Part shown: positions 1 through 11,280 of the stretch, piece by piece | How positions within the stretch are numbered: the stretch's first letter is position 1 | How the letters are laid out: the number at the start of each line of letters is the position of its first letter | Assembly (NCBI GenBank): GCA_947044365.1 | Contig: OX345637.1 | Span: 6,721,201 to 6,785,200 of the forward strand | Length of the DNA stretch: 64,000 nucleotides | Origin: Petrosia ficiformis | Taxonomy: Eukaryota; Porifera; Demospongiae; Haplosclerida; Petrosiidae | Direction: 5' to 3' | The notes under the pieces: model-generated | Seen by the model: the letters and a program-made list of their open reading frames with translations, nothing else | What the model was told of the DNA's origin: nothing | Databases searched by the model: none | Made by a program: the position numbers and the translations under genes

Positions 1-7
1 ATTTTCA

Positions 8-66
8 CAGATGTAGGGATGTACATACATCAAACTCAAAAAGTATGCAAGCAATTGGTTGGGATA
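8..66. repeat. fragment of dispersed foldback repeat (family F)
   Basis: The stretch with GATGTAGGGATGT and the following AAAAAGTATGCAAGCAA and GGTTGGGATAG words is a diverged, truncated copy of the family whose full foldback form is at 9931-10237. No coding potential is visible. Confidence 0.4.
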
Positions 67-137
67 GAATCATACAGGAGGTATGATCATAGGAGTGTGC
101 AGAGGTTTACAATAACCAAAAATTCCAGAGGCATAAT

Positions 138-346
138 ATAAAGTCTGTTCACATTCACAATTACCTCAAAATTAGGGTGTGTTGACTTTATAATTATGTT
201 ATTATTAATCTATAGTTTAATGATAAGGTTAATACATGACTATATACTGTAACTCAATAACGAAGTGGCAATGAATGGATTGAAATGTGTGCAAAAAATA
301 ACAGGAAGAATGAGGTAAAAAGATGGTTAGTCATTTTTTCTGACAG
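138..346 (+). repeat. dispersed MITE-like repeat (family G), partial
   Basis: It begins AAAGTCTGTTCACATTCAC and continues with the family's internal words (CTCAAAATTAGG, GTATAGTTTAAT-like, CTGTAACTCAATAA, GGATTGAAAT). Related copies are near 34005-34190, 40066-40575 and 41980-42080, and form both arms of the inverted repeat at 43639-44352. Better copies end in a diverged inverted repeat of the start (GAGGACAAGGTGAATGT), which suggests a small DNA transposon. Confidence 0.5.
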
Positions 347-372
347 GAAATTAATTTGGCAACACTGAAGTG

Positions 373-1106
373 TATATATAGAGAAAAAAACATCCCTATA
401 TTTGATTTGTGACGACTATGTATTAAGCATTGCTGATGGCACTAGTGTCTCCACCTTTCTGTGTACTCCTGGGGCCTGAAGACGTAAGTGTAAGCCTGAT
501 TGCAGTCTAAATACACAGATGTCTGATGAACTGACTGAAGTACTCCTTCAAGGTTCTAAATGATGACTTCCTCATGTCTGAAACTCAACAACTTATCATA
601 CTTACTTGTTAAAGATTCTTGCATAATATCTATACTGTTTCTCTGCTATATACAACAGTTATTAGCAGTTTTACAAGGGCGTAGATAACTTATAGTAAGT
701 GGGGGGGGGCTAAAATCTCCGGGGTTACGCTCTTTTGTTCGCACCTACATGTGGCTGTGCATGTACAATGATCAACCAATCATATCTATAAGAAAGTGGT
801 TTCTTCCTAAATCTAATGAGACTATCAGAGAATCATCGGTAAGCGAATTATTTAAGTGACATCAGCTTTGTACATATTAACACACTGAAAATCTGGGGGG
901 GGGGGGGGGGCTAAAGCCCCCCTAGCCCCTACATTATCTACACCCTTGTTTTACATCCTTTCTGAATATTCCTGGCTGGTCTGTACTCTGTAGCTCAAAC
1001 GCGCGTTCTTTTACGCGCCACGCCCATTAATTGACCAAGCCTAGCCCCCGGGAATGACGCTATTTCCTTAAATACGTATACAACGCATAGTATGGCCCTA
1101 CGGGCC
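373..1106 (-). mobile_element. MITE family A, long variant, reverse orientation
   Basis: Reverse-complemented, this matches the element at 63092-63655. One end is AGGGATG next to a run of T and CTCTATATA; the other is the GGCCCGTAGGGCCATA block. Between them are the conserved CAATTAATGGGCGTGGCGCG block and the CACTAGTGTCTCCACCTTTC block. The subterminal inverted repeat is roughly CATCCCTAT-N-ATTGCTTT. A second small element (674-948) is nested inside it. No transposase is seen, so it is non-autonomous. Confidence 0.6.
674..948. mobile_element. 275-bp hAT-like MITE nested in family A element
   Basis: Terminal inverted repeats CAAGGGCGTAGATAA (left) and TTATCTACACCCTTG (right) bound the element. 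TTTTA is present on both sides (669-673 and 949-953) as a candidate target duplication; longer matches (GTTTTAC) are possible because the ends are ambiguous. It contains two G-runs and a CTAAAGCCCCCCTAGCC stretch. No ORF. Confidence 0.6.
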
Positions 1107-1126
1107 TTAATAATAATTATTATTAT

Positions 1127-1790
1127 TATCAAACAATGTTTACCATAGAAACAACGAATCCCATACATTTTCAATTAGACATTCAAATCATGCACTATGA
1201 TAATATTTTACCATAGATTGTATAGACTGCGTATACACAGTCTATACAATCTATGATTTTACCGTATTGTACTGGACTCGCGTGACCGGAAGTTTTATTG
1301 TACAGAAAATCACGTGACCGGATGTTTTATTTTACAGCGTGTCACATGTTGCTAAGTAAAAATTGTGTAGAAAGAGATTACTCTCTAATTATTTTAGTTT
1401 TGACGATGGTGAAGTTAGTGAACATGAGTTGTGATAAAATTCTAAATGAGGTAAGTTTTGTGTATGATAAAATGTGAAAATAGAGAGGTTTTTTATATGT
1501 TCAGTGCTGAAAGTCTCTTTTCGAGTTGGAGGTTGCCCGAGATAGCTACTGGTTTGGGATTTAACATGTAAATGCTTCAAGATAACTATCTTTATCATGA
1601 TAGTTTGAATAATAAAGTACTGCTAAGTAATAATAGGCAAAAACAAGCATGATTTGATAAATTTATTATCGCACAGATACCCGGGAAATATTACTCGTTG
1701 GATACAGCGTGCCACTCGTCCTTCGGACTCATGGGCAACGCTGTATCCAACTCGTAATATTTCCCGGTATCTAATATACGGTGACGTTAA
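1127..1790 (+). repeat. promoter-like repeat unit, copy A
   Basis: This unit of about 660 bp begins TCAAACAATGTTTACCATAG. It carries ACCGGAAGT and CACGTGACCGGA words (ETS-like and E-box-like), then ATG GTG AAG TTA at 1407, a short open frame and GAG|GTAAGT. It ends in a strong hairpin (about 1667-1776) with GGATACAGCGT arms around CCTTCGG. Copies B and C lie at 2455-3055 (inverted) and 3060-3675. Nothing here proves transcription. Confidence 0.65.
1213..1255. mobile_element. 43-bp miniature insertion with 8-bp target duplication
   Basis: Copy A of the repeat unit carries a 43-bp insert that copy C lacks. The insert is a near-perfect hairpin: ATAGATTGTATAGACTG, a short loop, then CAGTCTATACAATCTAT. 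ATTTTACC flanks it on both sides (1205-1212 and 1256-1263) and occurs once in copy C near 3137-3144. An 8-bp target duplication suggests hAT-type mobilisation. Confidence 0.65.
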
Positions 1791-2454
1791 TGATATTCAT
1801 AACAAAAAGTTTTTTTGTTTTTTTCATTGTTACAATTTCTTAAATCATTTTCATATTTGCAACACAATATTATTTTATTGAAGTTTATTATCAGTGAAAA
1901 TTTGAAGTATTTTGCATGTTGTATTCATGAGTTATGATCGTCAGCAGAACCAGCCGCAAAGGTACATTTTTCTCCATAAACACACAAGACAAAGACTGGA
2001 CACTTACTGTGCAAAGTGAATACATCCTAGTCTAAAAAACAACGAAGACCTTTTCCTTATATCTGTTTCTGTACCACAGGGGTTGTATATCATCATCCTT
2101 CTTCGACAATTTCTCGACAAAGTGCTTCGCTATTGAAAAAATTGCTTCGTTGTTTTGTAGGTACACGTGTAACAAACGTTTGTTCAAAATTTCAGAGTTG
2201 TACCGATTATTAGAGCTGAGAAAAATGTACCTCAGTACAACCCACTGACTTTGATTCATTATAGCAGAGATAATACCACAGGAATGTATATTTAACGCAG
2301 TTCTGCATGCGCATAGTATTGTACTGCAACCACAAAATGAATTCATGAATAAAGTATGAATATAATTAAAGGGCAATTGTATGGTTTCTCGCTTCCGCCG
2401 TACCGCCACCTTAATAATATTATAATTATTATTAATTATTATTAATAATAAATA

Positions 2455-3675
2455 TATATTATCGCACAGATACCGGGAAATATTAAGAGTTGGATACAGC
2501 GTTGCCACGAGTCCGAAGGACGAGTGGCACGCTGTATCCAACGAGTAATATTTCCCGGGTATCTGTGCGATAATATATTTATCAAATAATGCTTGTTTTT
2601 GCCTATTACTACTTAGCAGTACTTTATTATTCAAACTATCATGATAAAGATGGTAATCTTGAAGCATTTCACAAGTTAAATCCCAAAACAGTAGCTATCT
2701 CGGGCAACCTCCAACCCGAAAAAAAGACTTTCAGCACTGAACATATATAAACTTCTCTACTTTCACATTTTATCATAAACATAACTTACCTCGTTCATAA
2801 TTTTATCACAACTCATGTTTACTAACTTCACCATCGCCAAAACTAAAGAAATTAGAGAGTAATCTCTTCCTACTTAGCAGCATGTGACACGCAATACAAT
2901 AAAACTTCCGGTCAGGTGATTTTCCGTGCAATAAAACTTCCGGTCATATGACTCGATAAAAATACTGGAAAATATTGTCGTAGTGCGTGATTTGAATGTC
3001 TAATTGAAAATGTATGGATTCGTTGTTGCTATGGTAAACATTGTTTGATAATTATATTTATCAAACAATGTTTACCATAGAAACAACGAATCCCATACAT
3101 TTTCAATTAGACATTCAAATCACGCACTATGATAATATTTTACCGTATTGTACTGGACCGTATTGTATTGTACTGGACTCGCGTGACCGGAAGTGTATTG
3201 TACAGAAAATCACCTGACCGGATGTTTTATTTTACAGCGTGTCACATGTTGCTAAGTAAAAATTGTGTAGAAAGAGATTACTCTATAATCTCTTCAGTTT
3301 TGACGATGGTCAAGTTAGTAAACATGAGTTGTGATAAAATGAGGTAAGTTTTGTGTATGATAAAATGTGAAAATAGAGAGGTTTTTATATGTTCAGTGCT
3401 GAAAGTCTCTTTTCGAGTTGGAGGTTGCCCGAGATAGCTACTGGTTTGGGATTTAGCTTGTAAATGCTTCAAGATGACTATCTTTATCATGATAGTTTGA
3501 ATAATAAAGTATTGCTAAGTAATAATAGGCAAAAACAAGCATGATTTGATAAATTTATTATCGCACAGATACCCGGGAAATATTACTCGTTGGATACAGC
3601 GTGCCACTCGTCCTTCGGACTCGTGGCAACGCTGTATCCAACTCGTAATATTTCCCGGTATCTGTGCGATAATAT
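2455..3675. repeat. ~1.2 kb head-to-head palindrome of repeat unit (copies B and C)
   Basis: Copy B (about 2455-3055, reverse) and copy C (about 3060-3675, forward) meet at TGTTTGATAATTATATTTATCAAACA. They form an inverted repeat with ~600-bp arms and almost no spacer. Each arm contains an ATG-to-GTAAGT segment (B starts near 2833, reading left; C at 3306) and ends in the GGATACAGCGT hairpin. Long frames read across this region (for example 2032-2667, minus) are not gene-like. Confidence 0.7.
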
Positions 3676-3705
3676 ATATATATATAATTTATTATTAATT
3701 ATTAA

Positions 3706-3739
3706 TTACGTCATACACGTGGCGCGACTTGTATATAAA
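3706..3739 (+). promoter_or_regulatory. proximal promoter of the ferritin-like gene: CRE-like, E-box, TATA
   Basis: TTACGTCA (3706-3713) resembles a CRE/bZIP site, CACGTG (3716-3721) is an E-box, and TATATAAA (3732-3739) is a good TATA box 76 bp before the ATG at 3815. A start near 3762-3770 would leave a 5' UTR of about 50 nt. The repeat palindrome ends only some 30 bp upstream. Motif positions are read directly; function is inferred. Confidence 0.5.
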
Positions 3740-3814
3740 TAAATTCTGCAGTACACCACTTTCACTTGCGTTAGACTGTTGAACTGTTCCTGTTTATCGA
3801 CAGAAATCGACAGA

Positions 3815-6800
3815 ATGATTGCAGTACATCTCTTCTTCATTGCACTGATTGCAATACTTATCACAACATGGTATGTTTTTGTGTATGTACCCATTGACTG
3901 TTGTTTTTTTAATCTTTAATTAATATTACATATGTAATTATGATAATAAAAATAATTATAATAATTTGTACATTGGGTCAAAAATACACAAAAAAGGGCA
4001 GTGAAGGAATGTGGAAAGCACGTTTATAAACAAATTACTCTGTTTTATTTGTAAAAATCTATGGCGTCTCATAATATCTTCACCTGTCTAATAATAATTA
4101 TAATTATACATCAATGAAGTGATGGATATAAAACACGGGTCATTGCTATTTGTATGAATCTCTTTCATTGTGTGCCAGACTTTTATAGTAGAGACAAAGG
4201 TTTCTGAAAGGGAGGACAATTTATTTTATTGGGGTAAATTAGGTAATTAAATAAACATAGTACTATAATTACATCAGTAGACAAGACTGGGTTACTATCA
4301 AAGGTTACGGGATACCAAAATCTGGCCGTATTTATTTAAACGTAATATTGAATAATTATGTATTTATTTCAACTGACCAATAGCTGACGCTAGCGCTATA
4401 TGGTTATAAATCACAAATAAGTTCATCCAATACATATTTTGATGTGATCTCCAGGTAAAAATGTTTCAATTTCTATAGCTAGGTCGTCATGTGACGTTTT
4501 TTGTTTTGCAAAATGTTTGATAGAAGCAGCCAAACCCAGTAATGGCTACCACTGTATTGACAATTCAGGGGTATTTTGGAGATTCTAGACGATTATTGAC
4601 CAATGTCTCTTTGGGACGACCTTCATTTTGGTATTAAGAAGGGAAGTCAAAAGGTATCATGACTTTTTTAATGCAGATTTGGAGGTTTTTGGTCTATAAT
4701 TTCCACTTCACATTTTGCTTTATTTTCTTTAAAAAATAGTCCAACTGATAGTAATGCAGTAACATTACTAAGGACGTGCAGTTTTACCTTTGTTTTGAAG
4801 TACTAAAGTATAAGAACAATTATTATATTATAATCGTACTGACTTTTTAGTCCTACGTAAAACACATACTTGATAATTTGAGTTAATTTGTACAACTAAT
4901 TAGTTAATCACCGAGTGGATGGTGATGCTTTGCCATGTATACATTTTACTATGAAAGTATATCTACATGCAATGCCAGTATTTAAGTTAGAGGTTTACAA
5001 GTTTGGCTAAAGTAATAACTGGGCTGATGTTGCAGCAGCTATAAATGAATTTTGATGTAATAGTTGTGTTTGTGTATCAAGGCATATAGTTATTATAAAT
5101 TTGTGATCAATGATGCTTAACAGACTATATTTGAAAATGTGTGTGTGTGTGTGTGTCTGTCTATTGTGCTGTTTACTGAAATACTGAAATACTAAAACAA
5201 ACACCTGCACTAAACATTATTACACTGTACTAGTTTCCTTCATGCTGTGGTAATTAAACTATCCCTATGGCTTTTATCACTGTACTAGTTCCTCCCAGCT
5301 GGTGTGTATATAGATTGTTGCTCAGATTGTCCTGTTCCCTGAATTCACATGATTATGTATAAGTTATAGGTCAAGGGGAGGGATATTAGTTATTTTTGAG
5401 CCAGATCACTATATCCTGACCTGAAAACCTATAACTGTCTTGTAACTAAGCACACTGCTTTGACAAAGCAGAAGAAACCTCTTGGCATCAAATAATATTA
5501 TAGCATATTAGTAAAGAAAGTGATGTTTATTGTTGAAGCTGGTGGTTATGAAATTGATGATATGCTACACAAAAGGACAAAGATAGTCCACAATTATCAA
5601 CAATGGCAATGAAGTAATAAAGTTACAATACAGTATGTGTCAACATTGCTACTGAATCAAACACTCGACTTGATGCTTTCCTGCAACTAATGAAGCATGA
5701 TTTTAGTATTTATGGCTTTTTGGAAGCTCTTCTGTGAAACTAAGTAAGTTAAAAGTCTGAGCTATTTAAAATGTAAGTTATGTTTTTCAGTAACGTGTGT
5801 GTATTGCCTTGCTGTCTTTCTACTAGTGATCATGAAGAATGAATCTATGAAATTCTGCTGCAGGCATCAGAACGTTAGCATAATGTTCTGTTGAACTTCA
5901 GATAATTGTGTTTTCTTTGGATGTATTTAAATTTTTTGCTGTGTAATAAATACATACTTTTTTGGTGATCAAAAGGTAAAGGCGAGGGTTAATTATGTCA
6001 AATGTAAGAATGTTTTGAGTTCATCATATATACACGCAGTTGTGACAGATTGAAGTTGTAGTGTATTATCATAATTTATCCCATGCCATGCCATTTAAAA
6101 TAAAAATTAAAAAACATTTTCAATAAACATGATTAGTGTAGGATTAAAATACCACAACGTATGCAGACAAGGTTGGGATGGTACTGAGACAGAAGGTTAC
6201 CTTCTTGACCTTCTGTGTTGATTGCTAGACCATAGGTATGCAATTACACTAATTAAGAAATTGATTAATCAAAATAAACAAACCACTTCCATGTAAGTAC
6301 AGCTACTTTGTCTTTTGCCTTATAGCAACTTCAATTAATCGTATGTAATTGGGTCCAGCTATCCAATCGAGAAAGTTCACAGAAGGTTGAGTGAGTCCTA
6401 TGTTAACCTCCTGTACTAGTACCATCCAAACCTTGTTTGGATAATTTTTTGGGTTTTGACATCCCTGTAACTAACTGGCCACATACAAAGTCATTGAACC
6501 AAATAGGTTAATCTATTCCTTGTTATATTATATATACAAGGATTTCTCCCAGTTCCTCCTTATTGAAGTAAAATGATCGTATAGTCTGTATTTGTGCTGT
6601 GATAGAAAGCAAACTTTTATTTTACCTACATTTTACAATTATAATTACATAACCACATGCAATAATACAAATTTCCAATTTTAGTACTGCAGGTGGTAAA
6701 CGTAAAAGTGGAATTCCAAAGCTCCAACAAGTAAATCCCTTCACTCTCAACCTTGGTAAAGACAGAAGAAGTATCACTGTCAATTTGAATCGTCTGCTTC

Positions 6801-8395
6801 CACCGAACACTCGTGCAGAAGAAGCAGCTAAGACATTGGGAGATCTAAGAGTAGGAATACTACACGAGTCCTTAGACTGTGTTGAAATAATTACTGAAGA
6901 ATCAATTGACTACTTGAGGAATGATGGTTTGTATGATCGTGTTCCTGTTGAGTATCATATTAGTGAATCCCAGTTTCACGTTCTACTGGAAGACAATCCT
7001 CTTGTCATAGTTCGTTTGGGAGGAGAAAATGATGGAATATTTAATGACAAGAAGATTTGTGGAGAAAATATTATACAAGCAGGAAAACATGAGAGTGCGG
7101 ATGTTCTAGTAACAGAACAACTAAGCCAAGCAGGAACAATTGAATGCCCTGATGATGATCGTTGTAACAGTCAACTTTTATCTTTTGATGAAGATCCTGG
7201 AAAAGACATTCCTTACTATGATAATATTCTCACTAGTCCTCATTTGTCACGTTTTGGTCTAACATCATCATCAAGAGTTGATGAGGTACCCGAAGGAGTA
7301 AAGTTCTTAAAGAAGGATCCCAAACATCCTCTTTTTGGTTTCGGATCGCACAAATCTTTGCAGGCACTCCTGATAGATGAACCTGTATGCAATATTTCGT
7401 ATGTACGTACAAGTCTTCAAACTGCAATTGAACTTGAATGGGGATTGCTACCTCTATATCTTACTTCATGGTTTACCATCAAGTCTCTAAGCAATGAAGG
7501 ATGTACCCCACACTCTGACAACTATGGAGCTTGTGATCGTATACACAGTATAGTCATTCAAGAAATGCTTCACATGGCTCAAGCTGCTAATCTACTCACT
7601 TCTGTTGGTGGCAAACCAATCATCAATGCCTCAACAGAGGTTAAATACCCTCGTAAAGGTCTTCCCGGAGGTGTCCTAAAAAATCTTCAATTATCTATTG
7701 AAAAACTGACCCTTGATCAGGCCCGTTGCCAATTTATGGCAGTTGAAATTCCTCGAAACTCTAGTGCTGTATATCCACCTATTATTAATGATCTGTATAC
7801 CATAGGAGCATTTTATAGAGATATTTTCAGCTGCATGGACTTTTTAGGAGAAGGGATTTTTAGTAACCCAGGTAACCAGATTCAGCATGATTTTGGCTCT
7901 CATGGAACACTTTATGTCGTCAAAGATTTAAATACTGCAAATATTTCAATTAATCAAATAATTGATCAGGGTGAAGGAACAAGTCCACTAGATCCTAACC
8001 AGGCTGATACCGAAGGGGATTACGCTCATTTTTACAAATTCGAAGAGATTACTTGTGAAAATGCATTGAAAAAAGTTGGAACTAATCATTATGCATATAC
8101 TGGTGAAGACCTTCCTCTTGTTTCCAGTGGAATATACAACATGATTGCAAACCCAAGTAACGACACTATTCCTCCAGGTACCACTTGTTACAATGCTACA
8201 AAAGATTTCAATGATGTTTACAAAATTATAGTAGGGAATCTTTCCATTGGATTCGCAAATGGTGACCAGGATGCTGTTACTACCGCCATAAGAGACATGT
8301 TTGCACTTCCTGGCAAAGCCCAGACTGTCATGCAACTTCCACTACAATCAGGTAGCCCATATACTTGTGGTCCTGTTTGGGATTTGGATTTTTAA
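3815..8395 (+). CDS. secreted ferritin-like (PF12902 / iminophenyl-pyruvate dimer synthase-type) protein, 2 exons
   Basis: Exons 3815-3870 and 6685-8395 join across a 2.8-kb GT-AG intron (ACATG|GTATGT ... TTTTAG|TACTG), restoring codon TGT and giving 588 residues. Exon 1 encodes only a signal peptide (MIAVHLFFIALIAILITT), so the product should enter the secretory pathway. Residues ~20-240 are unrecognised. From ~255 the protein resembles the ferritin-like family known from VioB and related bacterial and fungal proteins: E268/E270 in a TAIELEWGLLPLYLT helix, E312 and H315 in QEMLHMAQAANLL, E449 in DQGEGT, H467 in YAHFYKF. These are the expected di-iron ligand positions. Known members with this fold act in tryptophan-dimer (violacein-type) biosynthesis, but substrate and activity here cannot be inferred. 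The catalytic part lies in a single exon. A possible poly(A) signal AATAAA is at 8717-8722. Bacterial-to-animal transfer is possible but unproven. Confidence 0.85.
5133..5160 (+). repeat. (GT)n microsatellite in intron 1
   Basis: A short (TG)n run lies in the 3871-6684 intron of the ferritin-like gene. The rest of that intron is AT-rich, with one diverged repeat at 6105-6465 and no other exon that I can support. Confidence 0.7.
6105..6465. repeat. degenerate family F foldback repeat
   Basis: It shares AAAACATTTTCAATAAA, AACAAACCACTTCCAT and TTTTGGGTTTTGACATCCCT words with the foldback at 9931-10237. The arms (AAGGTTGGGATGGTAC and GTACCATCCAAACCTT) still pair. It lies just upstream of the intron's 3' splice site. 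Confidence 0.5.
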
Positions 8396-9090
8396 TTGTA
8401 AATAGGAAATAATCTTTCCTTTTTTGTGATTTAGTTCTTTTTTTTTTATAAGGATTCAAGAATCTACATACATACATGTATATATGTAGATTATCCTTTA
8501 GGTAACATAATAGAAAGGAAACAAAAAACTAAATCAGGCTACACAAGAAAAACATTTGGTAATAACTCTTGGCTCTGCCTACGTGGGTGAGGATTAATAA
8601 CTTAATTAATAATTTCTGGAATATTTTTTAAGATCTTTGCTTGTATGTACAAACATATAAACATACAATATACAGACTTAGGGAGCTTGGTCTTGAGTTA
8701 TGCGATCATCTTCTAAAATAAATATCACAAAGTGAACAGAAATTTACTAATTTAACTTTTCATACAGTATATAGTGATAATACAACAGTTTGAATGATAA
8801 TAATTAGTAATGGTTACATATGCATTCTTAACACTCAGTATTGTTATGATACTTCTCTATAGCAAGGGTTGATGAGTATGCAATATGTATACTTCCATTG
8901 AATTTAGTATAAATAAACCACAACCTACAGTATAGTTACTATGTGACAAGGTCAAGTGTTGTTTTAGTTGACAATGAATGACTGCTTTTATAGTTATAGT
9001 TATAATATGCCTAGTTTCTCAAACTAAAACACAAAAAGAATAGTTAAGAAATTGTGTGGAACAAATAATCAGAGAGTACGGTAGTACTCT
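8396..9090. other. 3' flank of ferritin-like gene, no gene seen
   Basis: AT-rich sequence with a small ACATACATGTATATATGTA palindrome near 8467 and a candidate poly(A) signal at 8717-8722. No ORF with coding character on either strand. Confidence 0.5.
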
Positions 9091-9104
9091 CTATGTAGGG
9101 ATGG

Positions 9105-9595
9105 CACGGAAAAAAAATGGCCGCCCATGCATTTCAATTGCAAGTGATGAGCTGAAATCTCTGGTAATATATACACATAAGTTTCTATACACACATGCCT
9201 GTTTATATCTAGTGTTTTTATGACTACCAATACCTTCTAGATGGCTGAAGATTATTGCTAAGGTAGAGAACCGGCGAGTGGCAAAACTGGCAAAATCTTC
9301 ATCATAATTATTATTAATATTATTATTTTCCAGACAAATCATTTTTTTGTTTGTTGACCTATCACGATGATTCTAGCACCATTCCCGTCACATTTATAGT
9401 AAAATTCTGGTCGTAAAGTATCGAGATGATATCTTCAGATACTATGAAAGAAGACAGTCTCAACGACTATAAAGATTTGATCTGGAATTGGACGCCATTT
9501 TCCTAAGTGGAATTTAATTACGCATGCGCATTTGTATACTCTTAACATGGAAGCTGAAAAGGTGGAAGTGTTTGGCATTGTAATAACATTTGTGA
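9105..9595. other. promoter-like patch with exon-like starts (uncertain)
   Basis: This less AT-rich patch contains AAAATGGCCGCC near 9115 and GACGCCATTTTC near 9492 (YY1-like words) and ACGCATGCGCA near 9521 (NRF1-like). It also has a + strand ATG GAA GCT GAA near 9547 followed after 45 nt by GTGAGT. Near 9118 a short frame GRPCISIASDELKSL precedes GTAATA, reminiscent of the helix-turn-helix start of some transposase-like genes. No consistent downstream exon was found, so this is a candidate promoter or decayed gene only. Confidence 0.25.
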
Positions 9596-9930
9596 GTTTG
9601 TGAGCAAATACTAATAATGAATATAATAATTATTAATATTAAAGCAATTGTATAATAATATTGTATACTATGATAAGCATTGGAATACTGAATGGTTGAC
9701 ACAGTGACTGACACTACTTCTTGTAGGACTGCAGACAGTGATGTAAGTGAATAGAGAATATACATCATCTGTAAGTGAAAGAGAATGATAATCAATACAT
9801 AAACAAAAGACTGACCTTCATTGATGAACAAATTTTAATGCATTTTTGATTGCATGATTTCATAATGATATATAGTATTTCTGCAATCTACAAAAAAACA
9901 TTCACATCGTTTAGAAAAAAATCAATGAAA

Positions 9931-10237
9931 ACAAGAATAATAAAAAACATTTTCAATAAAAATGAAAGAAGATGTAGGGATGTCAAAACCCAAAAAGCAA
10001 GCAAACAAGGTTGGGAAGCTAACTTAGGACCCAAAATTAAACAAACCACTTCCATATAACCCTACATAATTACAGCTCTTTGTACAGAGGTGTAAGCACT
10101 TATGTAGGGTTATATGGAAGTGTTTGTTTAATTTTGGGTCCTAAGTTAGCTTCCCAACCTTGTTTGCTTGCTTTTTGGGTTTTGACATCCCTACATCTTC
10201 TTTCATTTTTCTTGAAAATGTTTTTTATTATTCTTGT
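9931..10237. repeat. foldback element (family F), intact
   Basis: Two arms of about 140 bp are near-perfect inverted copies centred near 10084. Each contains GATGTAGGGATGTCAAAACC and AAACAAACCACTTCCATATA or their complements. The ends are ACAAGAATAATAAAAAACAT and its complement. No ORF; probably a hairpin-type MITE. Confidence 0.7.
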
Positions 10238-11243
10238 TAATTATAAGTATCGGGGGTGGATTCAGGATTTGAGATTAGGAGGGGCGGTATGGTTCATGTA
10301 GGGGGTCTGGAGGCATGCCCCCAGGAAAATTTTGATTTTGGACCCCTAAAATTGGCAATCTGTGAATTATTATTGTTATACCAGCTCCTTAACTATATAT
10401 ATAAATTATATATACTATAATATCTTTCTTGCTAGAGCTGGAAAAAATTCTAGGGTTGAAGCTTGTTTTTTGGCCATCAAACAGTCATTACCATGTGGGT
10501 GTGTGCAATTTAGTGGGGCTGCTCTAAAGCAGTTGTTCTATATATATATATATTCTATATGCAAATAGAACACACATTATGTTTCAAAGCTGGAGTCACT
10601 ATTAGTTTCGTACATAGTAACACTCTTTCATCAATCACATGACAGATCTGTGATCTGATAAAAACTATCAGTTGGTATTGATGAATTTGGAACGATTTAT
10701 TATTTGTTAACTTGTTACAACAATCACATCATTATTGTACACTATAAAAGCAATCATAAGCTATCTGAAATTATTATGACAGTAATAGTTACAGTTATGA
10801 TTGACTACATCATACTTATTTTTAAAAATCCAATACATTTGGCACACTGCAGTGAGTGCATGTACTAAAGACTTGTCTCTCAGTCATAGCAATACAGTAC
10901 TCTCTCCAACATGAAATACATATGCAATAACATTATAATTATAATTTTATAAATAATTATTATAATAATTATAATTGTGTATAAATAATAATTATTATTA
11001 TAATGATGTGAAAAGAATTCAATAAATGTTTCTCCACCGTCTATATCTACTTAACTTGTATACATAGATAGTTGGATTACAAAGCTTTCCCATATATTAA
11101 AGTTATTTTACTGTTGTTGACTCAGTTTGAAAAATTATATAAATATATATATAATTATAGTGGAAAAATAAATAAATAAATATATTTCACTAGCAATCAC
11201 AAATGCTTAATCGTCTTAGTTTCTCTTTTTGTTCTTCCATGCC

Positions 11244-11280
<37 letters not shown>

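Noticed and set aside
2032..2667. 211-codon minus-strand open frame
   Set aside because: It runs through the hairpin and palindrome repeats. Its first ~60 residues are matched by the other repeat copies and it lacks coding character or splice context.
6785..8395. Starting the ferritin-like protein at the in-frame TTG (6785)
   Set aside because: Animals do not normally start at TTG. The upstream frame stays open to a good acceptor at 6685, and a signal-peptide exon at 3815-3870 joins it in phase.
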